Shown: one piece after another, positions 45,996 through 55,623 of the stretch | How positions within the stretch are numbered: position 1 is the stretch's first letter | Layout of the letters: each line of letters begins with the position of its first letter | Origin: Cyclobacterium jeungdonense | GTDB taxonomy: Bacteria > Bacteroidota > Bacteroidia > Cytophagales > Cyclobacteriaceae | Assembly (NCBI RefSeq): GCF_010994275.1 | Contig: NZ_WMCD01000007.1 | Location: 1 to 64,000, forward strand | Length of the DNA: 64,000 nt | Direction: 5' to 3' | The notes under the pieces: model-generated | What the model saw: the letters and a program-made list of their open reading frames with translations, nothing else | The model's database searches: none | Told to the model about the DNA's origin: nothing | Translations under genes and position numbers: made by a program

Positions 45996-47504
45996 TTAAT
46001 TTTCGGTTTCGATTTTAGAGCTGAACGGCCATTCCGGGTCTTCAACCCTTGATTCCTCCATCAAGCTATCCATTTCTGCTACAATTTCTGGATGTTCCCC
46101 ACTCAGGTCCTTGGTTTCACCGGGATCCTGCTCCAGGTCATACAGCAAAATTGCCTGGTTGCCGTCAAAAACATCCAAACGGATCCCCTTCCATTTGCCC
46201 ATGCGCACCGCCTGCTTACCCCCTTGCTCGTGAAATTCCCAATAGAGGTGGTGGTGGGTCTCCTGTCCGCTTTTTCCCAAAAGGGTAGGCAAAAAGGAAA
46301 TTCCATCAATACCTTGTTCATAGCTCGCACCCGCCGCATCGGCCAGGGTGGGCAAAATATCCCAAAAAGCACTGATATGATCTGTTTGGCTGCCCGCCCT
46401 CACTTTCGCTGGCCAGCTGGCAATCATGGGCACATGAATCCCCCCTTCATGTAAATCCCGCTTGTATCCCTGAAAGGGACCATTGCTGTTAAAATAGTCA
46501 GGATCTGCTCCCCCCTCATGGTGCGGGCCGTTGTCGGAGGTGAATACAATCAGGGTGTTCTCCAAAATACCCAGGGAATCAAGGGCACTTACAATCTGTC
46601 CCACCTGATCGTCCAATAAGGTCACCATGGCAGCGAAGGCTGCATGTGGATAGGGCTGAGATCCGTAACCACCCACTTTGTACCGGGGGTGATCCGGGTC
46701 GTCCACCCCTTCGTAGGGCATTTCCGGCCCCAGCAAGCTTTCGTATTGATAAGGGGGCTCGGGACTGGTTCGTTTCAGAAACATTTCCATGTACTCCTGC
46801 GGAGCAAATAACTCTGCATGGGGAATGATGGATGGCATGTAAAGAAAGAAAGTAGTGTCTTTGTTGGTTTCAATAAACTGCAATCGTCGTTCCTGAATCA
46901 GTTCCGGTGCATACTGCCCCTCGTCGGTACCCTGATTGCCCTCCAAAGCAAGGATGGCATCATTATCGTTTAATTCTCTTGGATAGTAGTTATGGGCAAT
47001 GGTCTGACTATTGTACCCAAAAAATACATCAAAACCCTGGACAAGAGGATCCCCTGTAGAACCGGGGAAGCCCAACCCCCATTTTCCAAAAGCACCCGTC
47101 ACGTAACCCGCATCTTTTAATACTTTTGGCAAGGTTTGAATGTCTTCCGGTAAGGGGTATTGTCCCCCTTTCAAACCACGGTTTCCACGTATCGGCGTAT
47201 GCCCGGTATGTAACCCGGTCATCAAAGCCGAGCGGGAGGGTGCGCAAACCGTGGATCCCGCATAATGTTGGGTAAACACCATGCCCCGTGCTGCCAGATC
47301 ATCAATATGCGGGGTTTGGAATTTTTCCTGACCCAAAAAACTCAGGTCTCCATATCCCAGGTCGTCGGCCAGGATATAAATGATATTGGGCTTTTTATCC
47401 TGCTCCTTTTCCTCTTCGGTCGCCGGGCTGCAGGCAGCAACCGCTACTGATAATAGGGTAAATACTAAGAATTTAGCAGTAATTTGTTGCAATTGGTTTT
47501 CCAT
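45996..47504 (-). CDS. Sulfatase lipoprotein (arylsulfatase type)
   Basis: 502 residues from ATG 47504 (the TTG at 47513 is less likely). Lipoprotein signal VAVAACSPA. Formylglycine motif TVCAPSRSALMTG (C-x-P-S-R; Cys converted by an anaerobic or FGE-type maturase) near residue 87; NIIYILADDLGYGD supplies calcium-binding Asp residues and FTSDNGPHHEGG the third metal-binding block. Removes sulfate esters from carbohydrates or small aromatics in the envelope. Middle gene of the sulfatase-sulfatase-PQQ operon. Confidence 0.92.
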   Translation of the reverse strand: MENQLQQITAKFLVFTLLSVAVAACSPATEEEKEQDKKPNIIYILADDLGYGDLSFLGQEKFQTPHIDDLAARGMVFTQHYAGSTVCAPSRSALMTGLHTGHTPIRGNRGLKGGQYPLPEDIQTLPKVLKDAGYVTGAFGKWGLGFPGSTGDPLVQGFDVFFGYNSQTIAHNYYPRELNDNDAILALEGNQGTDEGQYAPELIQERRLQFIETNKDTTFFLYMPSIIPHAELFAPQEYMEMFLKRTSPEPPYQYESLLGPEMPYEGVDDPDHPRYKVGGYGSQPYPHAAFAAMVTLLDDQVGQIVSALDSLGILENTLIVFTSDNGPHHEGGADPDYFNSNGPFQGYKRDLHEGGIHVPMIASWPAKVRAGSQTDHISAFWDILPTLADAAGASYEQGIDGISFLPTLLGKSGQETHHHLYWEFHEQGGKQAVRMGKWKGIRLDVFDGNQAILLYDLEQDPGETKDLSGEHPEIVAEMDSLMEESRVEDPEWPFSSKIETEN

Positions 47505-47518
47505 TTTGGGCAATTAAT

Positions 47519-49015
47519 TTAGTTGGAGGAACTGGCATATAAGCCGGTATTTCCCTTTTCCATAAGGGGCATCAATTCGGCTACGATTTCCGGATATTCG
47601 GCCGCCACGTTTACTGTTTCCATGGGATCATTTTTGTGATCATACAACTCTACGGCGGGTTCTGCTTCCCGGAAATAATGGGTGAGCCGGTACCGATCCG
47701 TCCGCATGGAAATGCCGTTTCTGAAATAACTAAAAGCCGCGGCCTCTCGTTGGGGGTCAGTCCCATTTTTCATCAGGGAAACCAGCGACTGCCCATCCAG
47801 TGGAAAATCGGTGGGAATATCGGTAAGCTCCATCAAGGTAGGATACAGGTCGATGCTGCTAACGGGCGCCTCGTTTCCAATTTTTCGGGCTGCCATTCCC
47901 GGAACTTTAATCATCAACGGGCTGCGGACCGCCATTTCGAACGTTGTGTGCTTACCCCAGATCCGGTGGTCTCCCAGGTGCCAGCCATGGTCTCCCCATA
48001 CTATAACGATGGTATTGTCCGCAAGCCCTTCTTCTTCCAGGGCATCCAATACCTTGCCCACCAGGGCATCACTATAGCTGACGGCAGCATAGTAGGCATG
48101 CCGTAATTTCCGGGCATACTCATCTGAAAGCTTCCGGTCCAGACCGGCTTTCTCCTCCCCCAACTTATAGGAATTGAATTCTCCACTTTCATGTAAACTT
48201 TTTGGGTGAACATTCTCGGGTAATTCAGGAAAAGCGGAAAGCGGGATATCCTCACGATTATACAGGTCCCAGTATTTTTTGGGTGCCGTAAAAGGCAGAT
48301 GAGGCTTAAACAAACCCAACCCCATAAAAAAGGGCTGGCCTTTAGCCGAAAGTTCTTTCAGCTTTTTCACGGCCAGTTGGGTGGAAAGTCCGTCCGGATA
48401 TCCCATGTCATCCACCTCGCCTGCTTCGTAAGGCTTGACCTGATTGTCTTTTCCCTGCCGGTTGGAACCATCTGCGTAGCCAAAAAAGGCATTCCAACCC
48501 GTTCCCCATTTGCCGGCATCGAATAGCATTTCGTCCCAGCTATGGGGCATTTCCATTTTGGCTCCTTCGGGGCTTTCTTCATAGCCATACCACAAGCCAT
48601 CCACCGAATGGCTGATTTTTCCTATCCCGACCGTATAATAGCCGTTTCTTTTGAGGTGATGTACAAAACTTTCCGGTCGTTCCTTTTCCGGCTCGTTGGA
48701 TAGGAACTGTTCAATGGCAGAATTTTGCAGATGATTGGTGGTCTGCGGTAACAAACCGGTCAAAATGCTGCATCGGGAGGCTCCACAGGTGGGCACCTGT
48801 ACGTAATGATTCAAAAAAACCGATCCTGAATCTCCAATAGCGTCCAGATTTGGAGTTTGAATAATTTCATTGCCATACACCCCCAGTTCGGGGCGCAAAT
48901 CGTCGATGGCGATGAATAAAACGTTGTAAGGCTTTTCTTCAGCTTCTGGTTCCGAGCAGGAAAATAAAAGGATAAAACAAAGGCAGTAAAAGAAAAAAGC
49001 GCGGATTTTGGTCAT
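47519..49015 (-). CDS. Sulfatase lipoprotein (iduronate-2-sulfatase type)
   Basis: 498 residues. Lipoprotein signal ILLFSCSEPE (Cys20). Formylglycine Cys77 sits in PTCGASRCSILTG (C-x-A-x-R variant); NVLFIAIDDLRPELGVYG at the N-terminus and VWGDHGWHLGDH near residue 340 are typical of iduronate-2-sulfatase-like enzymes, which act on sulfated uronic acids. First gene of the operon, 5 nt before the second sulfatase. Its promoter lies in the 240-nt region shared with the divergent sensor kinase. Confidence 0.92.
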   Translation of the reverse strand: MTKIRAFFFYCLCFILLFSCSEPEAEEKPYNVLFIAIDDLRPELGVYGNEIIQTPNLDAIGDSGSVFLNHYVQVPTCGASRCSILTGLLPQTTNHLQNSAIEQFLSNEPEKERPESFVHHLKRNGYYTVGIGKISHSVDGLWYGYEESPEGAKMEMPHSWDEMLFDAGKWGTGWNAFFGYADGSNRQGKDNQVKPYEAGEVDDMGYPDGLSTQLAVKKLKELSAKGQPFFMGLGLFKPHLPFTAPKKYWDLYNREDIPLSAFPELPENVHPKSLHESGEFNSYKLGEEKAGLDRKLSDEYARKLRHAYYAAVSYSDALVGKVLDALEEEGLADNTIVIVWGDHGWHLGDHRIWGKHTTFEMAVRSPLMIKVPGMAARKIGNEAPVSSIDLYPTLMELTDIPTDFPLDGQSLVSLMKNGTDPQREAAAFSYFRNGISMRTDRYRLTHYFREAEPAVELYDHKNDPMETVNVAAEYPEIVAELMPLMEKGNTGLYASSSN

Positions 49016-49286
49016 TGGGTTGAAATTTAAGCCTGAAATAGGGATTAAGCACTGGCTTAAATATAACGGGAAATCGCTTAAATTAAAATAAACCTAAGTG
49101 AAAGCGGCAAATTCTATACTTTTTATTTTATAGCATATCTCTTAGTCCAAAGAGAAATAGATAAGATATTATAAAGAAGAAAAAAGTAAACGGTGGAATT
49201 GCAATTATTTTTTATATATTCATGGTAAACATTTAGCAATCAGTTATTTATATATGCGTTCGTGTTTACATAACATAAATGATTAC
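49016..49286. promoter_or_regulatory. Divergent control region between sulfatase operon and sensor kinase
   Basis: About 270 nt, AT-rich, with the only upstream space for both transcripts. No clear TAnnTTTG box or binding-site repeat was picked out by eye. Confidence 0.3.
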
Positions 49287-52142
49287 ATGCGGAAAGGACT
49301 TTTTTTCGTTCTTTTGTTTTTAAGTTTAATCAGGCCCGGCTTATCTGATTCATCCACTGCATTAAAACTAAATAGTTTTAAAGAAAATGAAGTTATCCTC
49401 AACCAAAACTGGAAATTTCACACCGGAGATAATCCATCCTGGGCGAATCCCGATTTTGACGACAGCAATTGGTCTCCTATAGACCCCACAACGGATATCC
49501 ATTATTTGACTGATTTGAGAGCTGCTGAAATGGGATGGTTTAGATTGCATTTGAATGTTGATGAATCTTTATTGAACATTCCGCTGGCGCTGACCATTTT
49601 CCAAAGAGGAGCATCTGAGATCTACCTGAACGGCAAGTTGATCCATACATTGGGGGTGGTCAGTCAGGACCCCAATAAAGAAGTGCTTTTCAACCCAAAT
49701 TTCACCCCTTACAGCTTTCAATTTCAAGGCCAACCCAATCAGGTTTTGGCGGTGCGTTTTTCATTTACCAAAAGAAATCCCTATATGAATTTCCTCGGGC
49801 TTTGGGGAGGCAATCCAACCTTGATTATTCAATTGGGGCAAATGGATAATGCTATACAAAGCATGTTGCAGAAAAGGGCCATAGTTACCTCCAGACTGGT
49901 AGGAAAGGCTACTTTTTTATTGTTCCTGGCATTGCTTCACCTTTTCTTTTTCCTCACCTATCCAACCAATAAAACCAACCTTTACTATAGCCTGTTTACC
50001 AGTAGTTTGGCCTTAGGCTACTTTCTGGAACATGTTTTCCGCTTTATGCCCAGAGAAGGGGATTCCTATTTTGTAATCGGATTGATCAGTTGCCTTTTTT
50101 TCAGCACGTACATCATATGGGGAATAAAGGCGGTGTATTCCTTTGCCAGGGAAAAATTGGATGGTTTATTTTGGTTTGCCACGGTTTCAGCTTTGTTGTT
50201 TATACCCTCCTGGAAGTGGCCCTATGAAGCAGCTAACTATTATTGGCCGTTTTTTCTAATTTCGGGGCCAACGGTTGCGGTTTTGGTTAGCTGGAGAGCT
50301 GTCCGGAAAAAAATCAAGGGTGCATGGATTGTCTTCTTAGGTTGGTCAGGAAATTTTCTTTTTTGGTCACTATTTTGCCTGTTTTTCTTTAACATACTTC
50401 CACGCATTCCCTACGATATAGCCATCACACTAGATCTGGCCGTATTTTGTGCGGCCATTTCCTTTTCTGTTTTACTGGCAATAGAATACGCCCAAACCAA
50501 ACGGTCCCTTCAGACAAGCCTGCTGGACATGGAAGTCAAGCGGCTCGAAACCGAGAAAATGTTGGAACTAGACAAGACCAAGTCCGATTTCTTTGCCAAT
50601 ATTTCCCACGAATTCCGTACCCCACTTACCCTGATCGGAGGTACATTGGATCAGTTGGAAGAGAAGAGTAAAACGCATTATTTACTACGGGAAGGACATG
50701 AATTGATCAAAAAAAATGCTGATCGGTTGCTCCAATTGGTCAACCAATTATTGGACCTTTCCAAATTGGAAGCGGGGAAATTAAAGCTGGAAAAAGCACC
50801 TGGCGAGATCGTCGGTTTCTCAAAAAGACTGGCAGGGACGTTTTCGTCCCAGTTTGAAAGCAAGCAGATCACTTTTGTTACCCATTTTCCGAAAGGCCCT
50901 ATTTACCTGAACTTTGATCAGGACAAGTTGGAAAAGGTAGTAGCAAACCTGTTGATCAATGCCTTCAAGTTCACTCCAACCGGAGGAAAGGTTCATTTCG
51001 ACCTATCCAGAATAGCTGAAATGGATTCAAGCGTTCATTTGGAATTCAAAATAACAGACAATGGAATCGGCATCAGTCCCGAAAGGTTGCCTCGTATTTT
51101 TGACCGCTTTTACCAGGGGGAGGCGTCTGCCACCCGGGCTTATGAAGGTACGGGAATCGGATTGGCATTGGTCAAGGAACTCACCGAGCTGCAAGGCGGA
51201 AGCATCACTGTGGAAAGCAGTCCGAATTCGGGAACAACATTCACGGTAGCACTGACCTTGGAACATGTCGGCGAAGAAGCGATGGCTGAATTGGAGAAAT
51301 TAGAAAGCGCTTTCAACCCTGTTTTGATAACCCAGGAAACAAATCATACCAACAACAAATCCCCCAAACAAGTAGCAATCTCAAATGGTACTTTATCTGC
51401 TGTTTTGATAGTAGAGGATAATCAAGACCTGAGGCATTTCATTGCTCAAAGTTTACGGGAACAGTATCAGGTGCTGGAAGCTGAAAATGGCCTGGAAGGA
51501 TTCCGGTTGGCCACTGAAATCATGCCTGACCTGATCATCTCTGATGTGATGATGCCGGTCATGGATGGTGTCAGCCTCAGTGAGCAAGTAAAAAACGACG
51601 AGCGGACCAGCCACATCCCCTTTGTCCTGCTTACTGCCCGGGCTGATTTAGAAAGCAAAATCAGCGGTCTGGAAACAGGTGCAGATGCTTACCTGACCAA
51701 GCCATTCGACATGAAAGAACTCAAGGTGCGGATCCACCACCTTATCGAAGGCAGGAAAAGGCTTCGTGAAAGATTCAGCCGTTCGCTCACCTTGCAGCCC
51801 TCAGAAATAGCAGTCACTTCAACGGATGAAAAATTCCTAAAAAAAGCCTTGGCCATCCTGGAGGAGAACCTCACGAATACGGATTTTGATGTGGGAATTT
51901 TCAGCAGGGAAATTGGGATGAGCAGGACCAACCTCCATCGGAAGCTAAAGGCATTGACCAACTGTTCGGCTACTGAATTTATCCGGATAGTCCGACTGAA
52001 ACGGGCCATGTACCTGCTGGAACAAAAAGCTGGAAATGTCTCCGAAGTGGCCTATGCTGTCGGATTCAATAGTGTATCCTATTTCGACAGGTGTTTTAAG
52101 AAACATTTTGGTAAGACACCATCTGAACTAATTTCTTCCTGA
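49287..52142 (+). CDS. Membrane hybrid sensor histidine kinase with receiver and AraC output domain
   Basis: 951 residues from ATG 49287, which yields a proper signal peptide; an upstream ATG at 49254 would add 11 polar residues. Order: signal, a jelly-roll resembling the sugar-binding domain of beta-galactosidases (NWKFHTGDNPSWANPDFDDS), 7-helix 7TMR-DISM-type membrane region (about 200-390), HisKA with His441 in FANISHEFRTPLTLIGG, HATPase (DNGIGISPERL, GTGIGLALVKEL), receiver with Asp753 in LIISDVMMPVMDG, and a C-terminal AraC HTH pair. Classic HTCS proteins have a large periplasmic propeller instead. Probably regulates the divergent sulfatase/PQQ operon. Confidence 0.93.
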   Translation: MRKGLFFVLLFLSLIRPGLSDSSTALKLNSFKENEVILNQNWKFHTGDNPSWANPDFDDSNWSPIDPTTDIHYLTDLRAAEMGWFRLHLNVDESLLNIPLALTIFQRGASEIYLNGKLIHTLGVVSQDPNKEVLFNPNFTPYSFQFQGQPNQVLAVRFSFTKRNPYMNFLGLWGGNPTLIIQLGQMDNAIQSMLQKRAIVTSRLVGKATFLLFLALLHLFFFLTYPTNKTNLYYSLFTSSLALGYFLEHVFRFMPREGDSYFVIGLISCLFFSTYIIWGIKAVYSFAREKLDGLFWFATVSALLFIPSWKWPYEAANYYWPFFLISGPTVAVLVSWRAVRKKIKGAWIVFLGWSGNFLFWSLFCLFFFNILPRIPYDIAITLDLAVFCAAISFSVLLAIEYAQTKRSLQTSLLDMEVKRLETEKMLELDKTKSDFFANISHEFRTPLTLIGGTLDQLEEKSKTHYLLREGHELIKKNADRLLQLVNQLLDLSKLEAGKLKLEKAPGEIVGFSKRLAGTFSSQFESKQITFVTHFPKGPIYLNFDQDKLEKVVANLLINAFKFTPTGGKVHFDLSRIAEMDSSVHLEFKITDNGIGISPERLPRIFDRFYQGEASATRAYEGTGIGLALVKELTELQGGSITVESSPNSGTTFTVALTLEHVGEEAMAELEKLESAFNPVLITQETNHTNNKSPKQVAISNGTLSAVLIVEDNQDLRHFIAQSLREQYQVLEAENGLEGFRLATEIMPDLIISDVMMPVMDGVSLSEQVKNDERTSHIPFVLLTARADLESKISGLETGADAYLTKPFDMKELKVRIHHLIEGRKRLRERFSRSLTLQPSEIAVTSTDEKFLKKALAILEENLTNTDFDVGIFSREIGMSRTNLHRKLKALTNCSATEFIRIVRLKRAMYLLEQKAGNVSEVAYAVGFNSVSYFDRCFKKHFGKTPSELISS

Positions 52143-52431
52143 GAAAACCACCTGATTTTCACGCAATTGCAGCCCTCATAACGAAATCTAATACATAATC
52201 CGGGTTGAAATCGAATAGTGCATAGTGGAAATTTCAAAACTAACTGAAAAGAACCAGAACATTTTTTCCAAAGAGATTCAACTGAGGATAAGATTCTATC
52301 GTAAGAGTCCTTCCTAAAATAGGAAACTTCAACCAGACCTGGAACATCTGTATCAACAGTTGAAACTTAAGTACTAACTACGCACGAGGGTAATTATTTA
52401 GCTTTAACCCAGATAACAAATTCAAAATGTC
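52143..52431. other. Intergenic, nothing recognised
   Basis: 289 nt between the sensor kinase and VOC genes. No ORF, strong hairpin with T-tract or repeat was seen. Confidence 0.4.
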
Positions 52432-52965
52432 ATGAAAGAAAAAATAGAAACAAAGAGACAAGCTAACAACACTTTATTCGGAGAGCATTTTGAGCAAGTA
52501 GCCTGGGTGGTCCCAGATATAGAGAAATCTGCCAAATTTTTTCAGGAGACCATGGGGTTTCCGCGTTTTCTGAAAATGGAAAATTTACAGTCCCGGGACT
52601 TGGAAGGTACCTATAAGGGACAACCGTCCGATTTTAAATTTCATCTGTATTTGTCCATTTCAGGAGGAACGATGTTGGAGTTGATCCAGCCGGTTTCTGG
52701 CAAAAGCATGTATACCGATTTTCTGGCCGATCATAAAAATGGGGGCATTCAGCATATTGCCTATTCAGTACAAGTTAAAGCATTTGAAAATGCTGTTAAC
52801 CAGTTGAAAAGCAAGGGGTACAGTGTCAGCCAAAGCCTGGTTTTACCCGTGGCAAGGGTTGCTTATTTTGATACTTATAAAGAAATAGGGGTTGCAACGG
52901 AGATAATTGGACTGACTGAAGCGGGCAATCAACTGATCGAACAGCTTACTACGGGGAATTATTAA
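52432..52965 (+). CDS. VOC (glyoxalase/dioxygenase) superfamily protein
   Basis: 177 residues. Paired beta-alpha-beta-beta-beta modules: GEHFEQVAWVVPDIEKSAKFFQETMGFPRF and GGIQHIAYSVQVKAFENAVNQLKSKGY, with His and Glu residues in metal-ligand positions (EQVAWVV, GTMLELIQPV, IQHIAYSV, TEIIGL). Members of this fold include methylmalonyl-CoA epimerase and extradiol dioxygenases; the present protein's reaction cannot be told. No closely linked partner. Confidence 0.82.
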   Translation: MKEKIETKRQANNTLFGEHFEQVAWVVPDIEKSAKFFQETMGFPRFLKMENLQSRDLEGTYKGQPSDFKFHLYLSISGGTMLELIQPVSGKSMYTDFLADHKNGGIQHIAYSVQVKAFENAVNQLKSKGYSVSQSLVLPVARVAYFDTYKEIGVATEIIGLTEAGNQLIEQLTTGNY

Positions 52966-53018
52966 TGTTTAAGTTTAACACAACAACAAATACGGAGTTT
53001 GGAAACCTCAAAGTTCTT

Positions 53019-53296
53019 AAACCTTTGGGGTCTTTGAGACCCCGAAGGTTTTTTCGTGAACACTTTGGTAAAGACCTTGGGGGTTGGGAAAACCCCAAAG
53101 GTCTGCATGCTGGATAACCGTTGAGGTTTTTGCAACCCCGATGGTTTTTTGTGTGTACGTTCATTGCGTAAACGTTTGATAAAGACGGTTTTTTTTGAAA
53201 CTCCAAAGGTCCCCTTCAACCAATGGGGGCTTCGACTCCGTTTTTCTTTTTCGGAATGGGGAAGACCCTCGAGGTTTTGGAAACATCAAGGGTCTG
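53019..53296. repeat. Cluster of four or five related palindromic repeats
   Basis: Imperfect hairpins lie head to tail: 53019-53051 (stem around GGGGTC/GACCCC), 53072-53103 (AGACCTTGGGGGTT with AACCCCAAAGGTCT), about 53117-53147 (AACCGTTGAGGTT with AACCCCGATGGTT), a weaker half at about 53192-53220, and about 53263-53296 (AGACCCTCGAGG with CATCAAGGGTCT). All share a core like ACCTTxGGGGT. They fill the spacer between the VOC and SDR genes and could act as terminators or be REP-like mobile repeats. Confidence 0.7.
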
Positions 53297-53303
53297 AGTT
53301 GGT

Positions 53304-54182
53304 TTACTTTTCTTTTTCCAGTTTCTCTGGCCGGCAATTCATGCCGAACGTAGCTTCTACGGCATCGTACCAATCGGTATCCTCTTGCGCATTCCAATCC
53401 ACCCATTGCTCGTCATTCATTGAAGCACGCCAGTTAATAAACGGCACAGCATCGGGGCCTACAGGATGTTTTAATTGCCATGTGCCGCTTTCGGCTATTT
53501 CCAATATTTTGTCCGCTACTAAACTCGCTGGTGTTGGGGTTTTGAGAGCTTCAGCGAACAATCTGGCAAAACGACGTACTTGTGGATAAAGGGAATTAAT
53601 CATTAATGAACATCTAACGGCTGCTTCGGTATCAATAATTCCCGGCTCAACTACTGATACTCGAATATTGAAGGGCTTTACCTCTTGTGCCAACGCCTCG
53701 GTAATCGCCTCGAGCGCAAATTTGCTCGCGCTATATGGTCCCATCGGTGTACAGGCAATTTTACCAGATATAGAACTGATATTGATTATACAACCACTTT
53801 TATTTTTCCGCATGTTAGGCAGAACGGCCTTTATACACCGAAGGGCTCCAAAATAGTTGGTTTCCATCAGGGCTTTAAATTCTGCTATAGGCACTTCTTC
53901 TACCGAACCAGGCTGCCCAAATCCTGCATTGTTCACCAGTACATCAATGGGCCCATGATCGGAAGCAATCTCCTGTATGCACTGCGCAACGGATTCATCC
54001 GAATCTACATCCAGTTGATGGATGGAAATTGGCAAGGATTCCTGTTTGCTGTAGCGCATAAGCTCAGCCCCATTTTCCAGGTTTCGCATCGTGGCAAAAA
54101 TCTGGTGGCCAGCCCGGCCAAAGGCGAGGGCCGTTTCCCTCCCGATCCCCCTACTTGTTCCGGTAATCAACACAGTTTTCAT
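53304..54182 (-). CDS. Short-chain dehydrogenase/reductase
   Basis: 292 residues. Classical SDR: VLITGTSRGIGRETALAF cofactor loop, LVNNAGFG, IINISSISG with the catalytic Ser, and PYSASKFALEAI (YxxxK) with the catalytic Tyr. The N-terminus is typical of NADPH-preferring enzymes because Arg follows the first Ser of TGTSRG. A 40-residue C-terminal extension follows the core. Same strand as the FAD oxidoreductase, 70 nt downstream; the two may be co-transcribed. Substrate unknown. Confidence 0.88.
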   Translation of the reverse strand: MKTVLITGTSRGIGRETALAFGRAGHQIFATMRNLENGAELMRYSKQESLPISIHQLDVDSDESVAQCIQEIASDHGPIDVLVNNAGFGQPGSVEEVPIAEFKALMETNYFGALRCIKAVLPNMRKNKSGCIINISSISGKIACTPMGPYSASKFALEAITEALAQEVKPFNIRVSVVEPGIIDTEAAVRCSLMINSLYPQVRRFARLFAEALKTPTPASLVADKILEIAESGTWQLKHPVGPDAVPFINWRASMNDEQWVDWNAQEDTDWYDAVEATFGMNCRPEKLEKEK

Positions 54183-54252
54183 GATTAAGTTAAGTTATGT
54201 TTACTATTATTCCAAGGTCAAAAACTCGCTATTTGTCATACGGCATTTTTAG

Positions 54253-55623
54253 TCAGGGTACAATGTTATTGTTACACCTGAAGAAGTTTTTGGGGTCAAA
54301 TTTTTGTTTTACCTGCCGCAACCTTTTATAATTTTCTCCATAGGCAGACCGAACCCGATCCGCCCCTTCATCATTGAAAAGCGCATTGACATATACACCA
54401 CTGCTAAAAAAAGGCTTCATGGCCTCAAAGAAATTTCTCGTCCAAGCAATATGGATATCATTTTCATCGGGTTGGTTCCACAAGGAAATAATGACAAAAT
54501 CATAGGGAGATTCCCTTTGTCTAAAGGCGGTCGCATCCGGAGCTACTTGGTTGATGGCACCATGGTGGTGTTCTATCAGGACCATGGTACGGGGAGATGT
54601 TACGGATGGAATTTGATTTTTGAAGGTCGAAATAGCCTCATCGCTTAAGGAAGTAAGCTGATTGGCCTTCCAATAACTGAATTGTCCATGGGGCACCGTT
54701 TGGTCGAGCATGGCCTGCTGCTGGAGATAAGGCATGGGTCCAATCATGTCCACTAATGGGGGGCCGAAAGCACGCAGAGGAGCGATAAGCTTTTCTCCTT
54801 CTTTCAGGTCGTGACCACAATAACACAATGCCATACCAGCCATTGGCATGCCTTCAGGACTTGTCATGGTGAAAGCATAGGTGGTTAATTCATCCGGCGC
54901 ATTTTGTGTAAAGTTTCGGAAAAACTTCAGCATTTCTTCTATTTTTTCCATGGGATGCAGCACCATGCCTCCTATGATGGTTCCGACAGGGTACAATTGA
55001 TAAGTAAAGGAAGTCACTATCCCAAAATTCCCCCCGCCTCCTCTGATGGCCCAGAAAAGGTCTGGATTTTCTTCTGCGCTGGCCTGCAAAACTTCTCCAT
55101 CGGCAGTTACCAGTTGTGCGGAAAGCAGGTTGTCACAGGTAGCACCGTATTTTCCCATCAACCAGCCTACTCCCCCTCCTAATGTCAGTCCAGCTATACC
55201 CGTGGTGCTTACCGCTCCTCCCGTCACCGCTAATCCATGCTCTTGAGTTGCTTTATCAAATTCTCCCCATAAAACCCCTGGCTGGGCGATTACCGTTCTT
55301 GTCTTAGGATCTACCTTGATTTCCTTCATATTGGAAAGGTCAATGACCATTCCGTCATCACAGATGGCAAATCCCGCAGCATTATGTCCGCCTCCCTTTA
55401 CGGCTACCAATAGCTGATGCTTCCTTGCAAAATTGACAGCAGTAACGACATCGTTGACATCGGTACATTGGATGATACAGGCAGGTTTCCGGTCGATCAT
55501 GCCGTTCCAAATCGCCCTGGATGCATCATAATTTTCTGAATCAGGCAATATGAGCAATCCAGTCAGGGTCTTTTTCAGGTCTTCCCAGGTTTTATTTGAT
55601 AGGGTTTTTTGCAGCGTTTCCAT
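54253..55623 (-). CDS. Berberine-bridge-type FAD-binding oxidoreductase
   Basis: 456 residues. PCMH-type FAD domain: IIQCTDVNDVVTAVNFARKH, then VKGGGHNAAG with His80 that would carry FAD by an 8-alpha bond, and GATCDNLLSAQLVTADG with Cys163 as the possible second covalent link. GGGNFGIVTSFTYQ is the adenine-binding part. The C-terminal BBE segment YGENYKRLRQVKQKFDPKNF is intact. Such enzymes oxidise alcohols, sugars or reduced quinones. A decayed paralogue lies on the other strand just upstream. Confidence 0.9.
   Translation of the reverse strand: METLQKTLSNKTWEDLKKTLTGLLILPDSENYDASRAIWNGMIDRKPACIIQCTDVNDVVTAVNFARKHQLLVAVKGGGHNAAGFAICDDGMVIDLSNMKEIKVDPKTRTVIAQPGVLWGEFDKATQEHGLAVTGGAVSTTGIAGLTLGGGVGWLMGKYGATCDNLLSAQLVTADGEVLQASAEENPDLFWAIRGGGGNFGIVTSFTYQLYPVGTIIGGMVLHPMEKIEEMLKFFRNFTQNAPDELTTYAFTMTSPEGMPMAGMALCYCGHDLKEGEKLIAPLRAFGPPLVDMIGPMPYLQQQAMLDQTVPHGQFSYWKANQLTSLSDEAISTFKNQIPSVTSPRTMVLIEHHHGAINQVAPDATAFRQRESPYDFVIISLWNQPDENDIHIAWTRNFFEAMKPFFSSGVYVNALFNDEGADRVRSAYGENYKRLRQVKQKFDPKNFFRCNNNIVP

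Noticed and set aside
52966..53303. CRISPR array from repeated units in the spacer
   Set aside because: The units are imperfect palindromes of differing length with no uniform spacers and no cas genes nearby.
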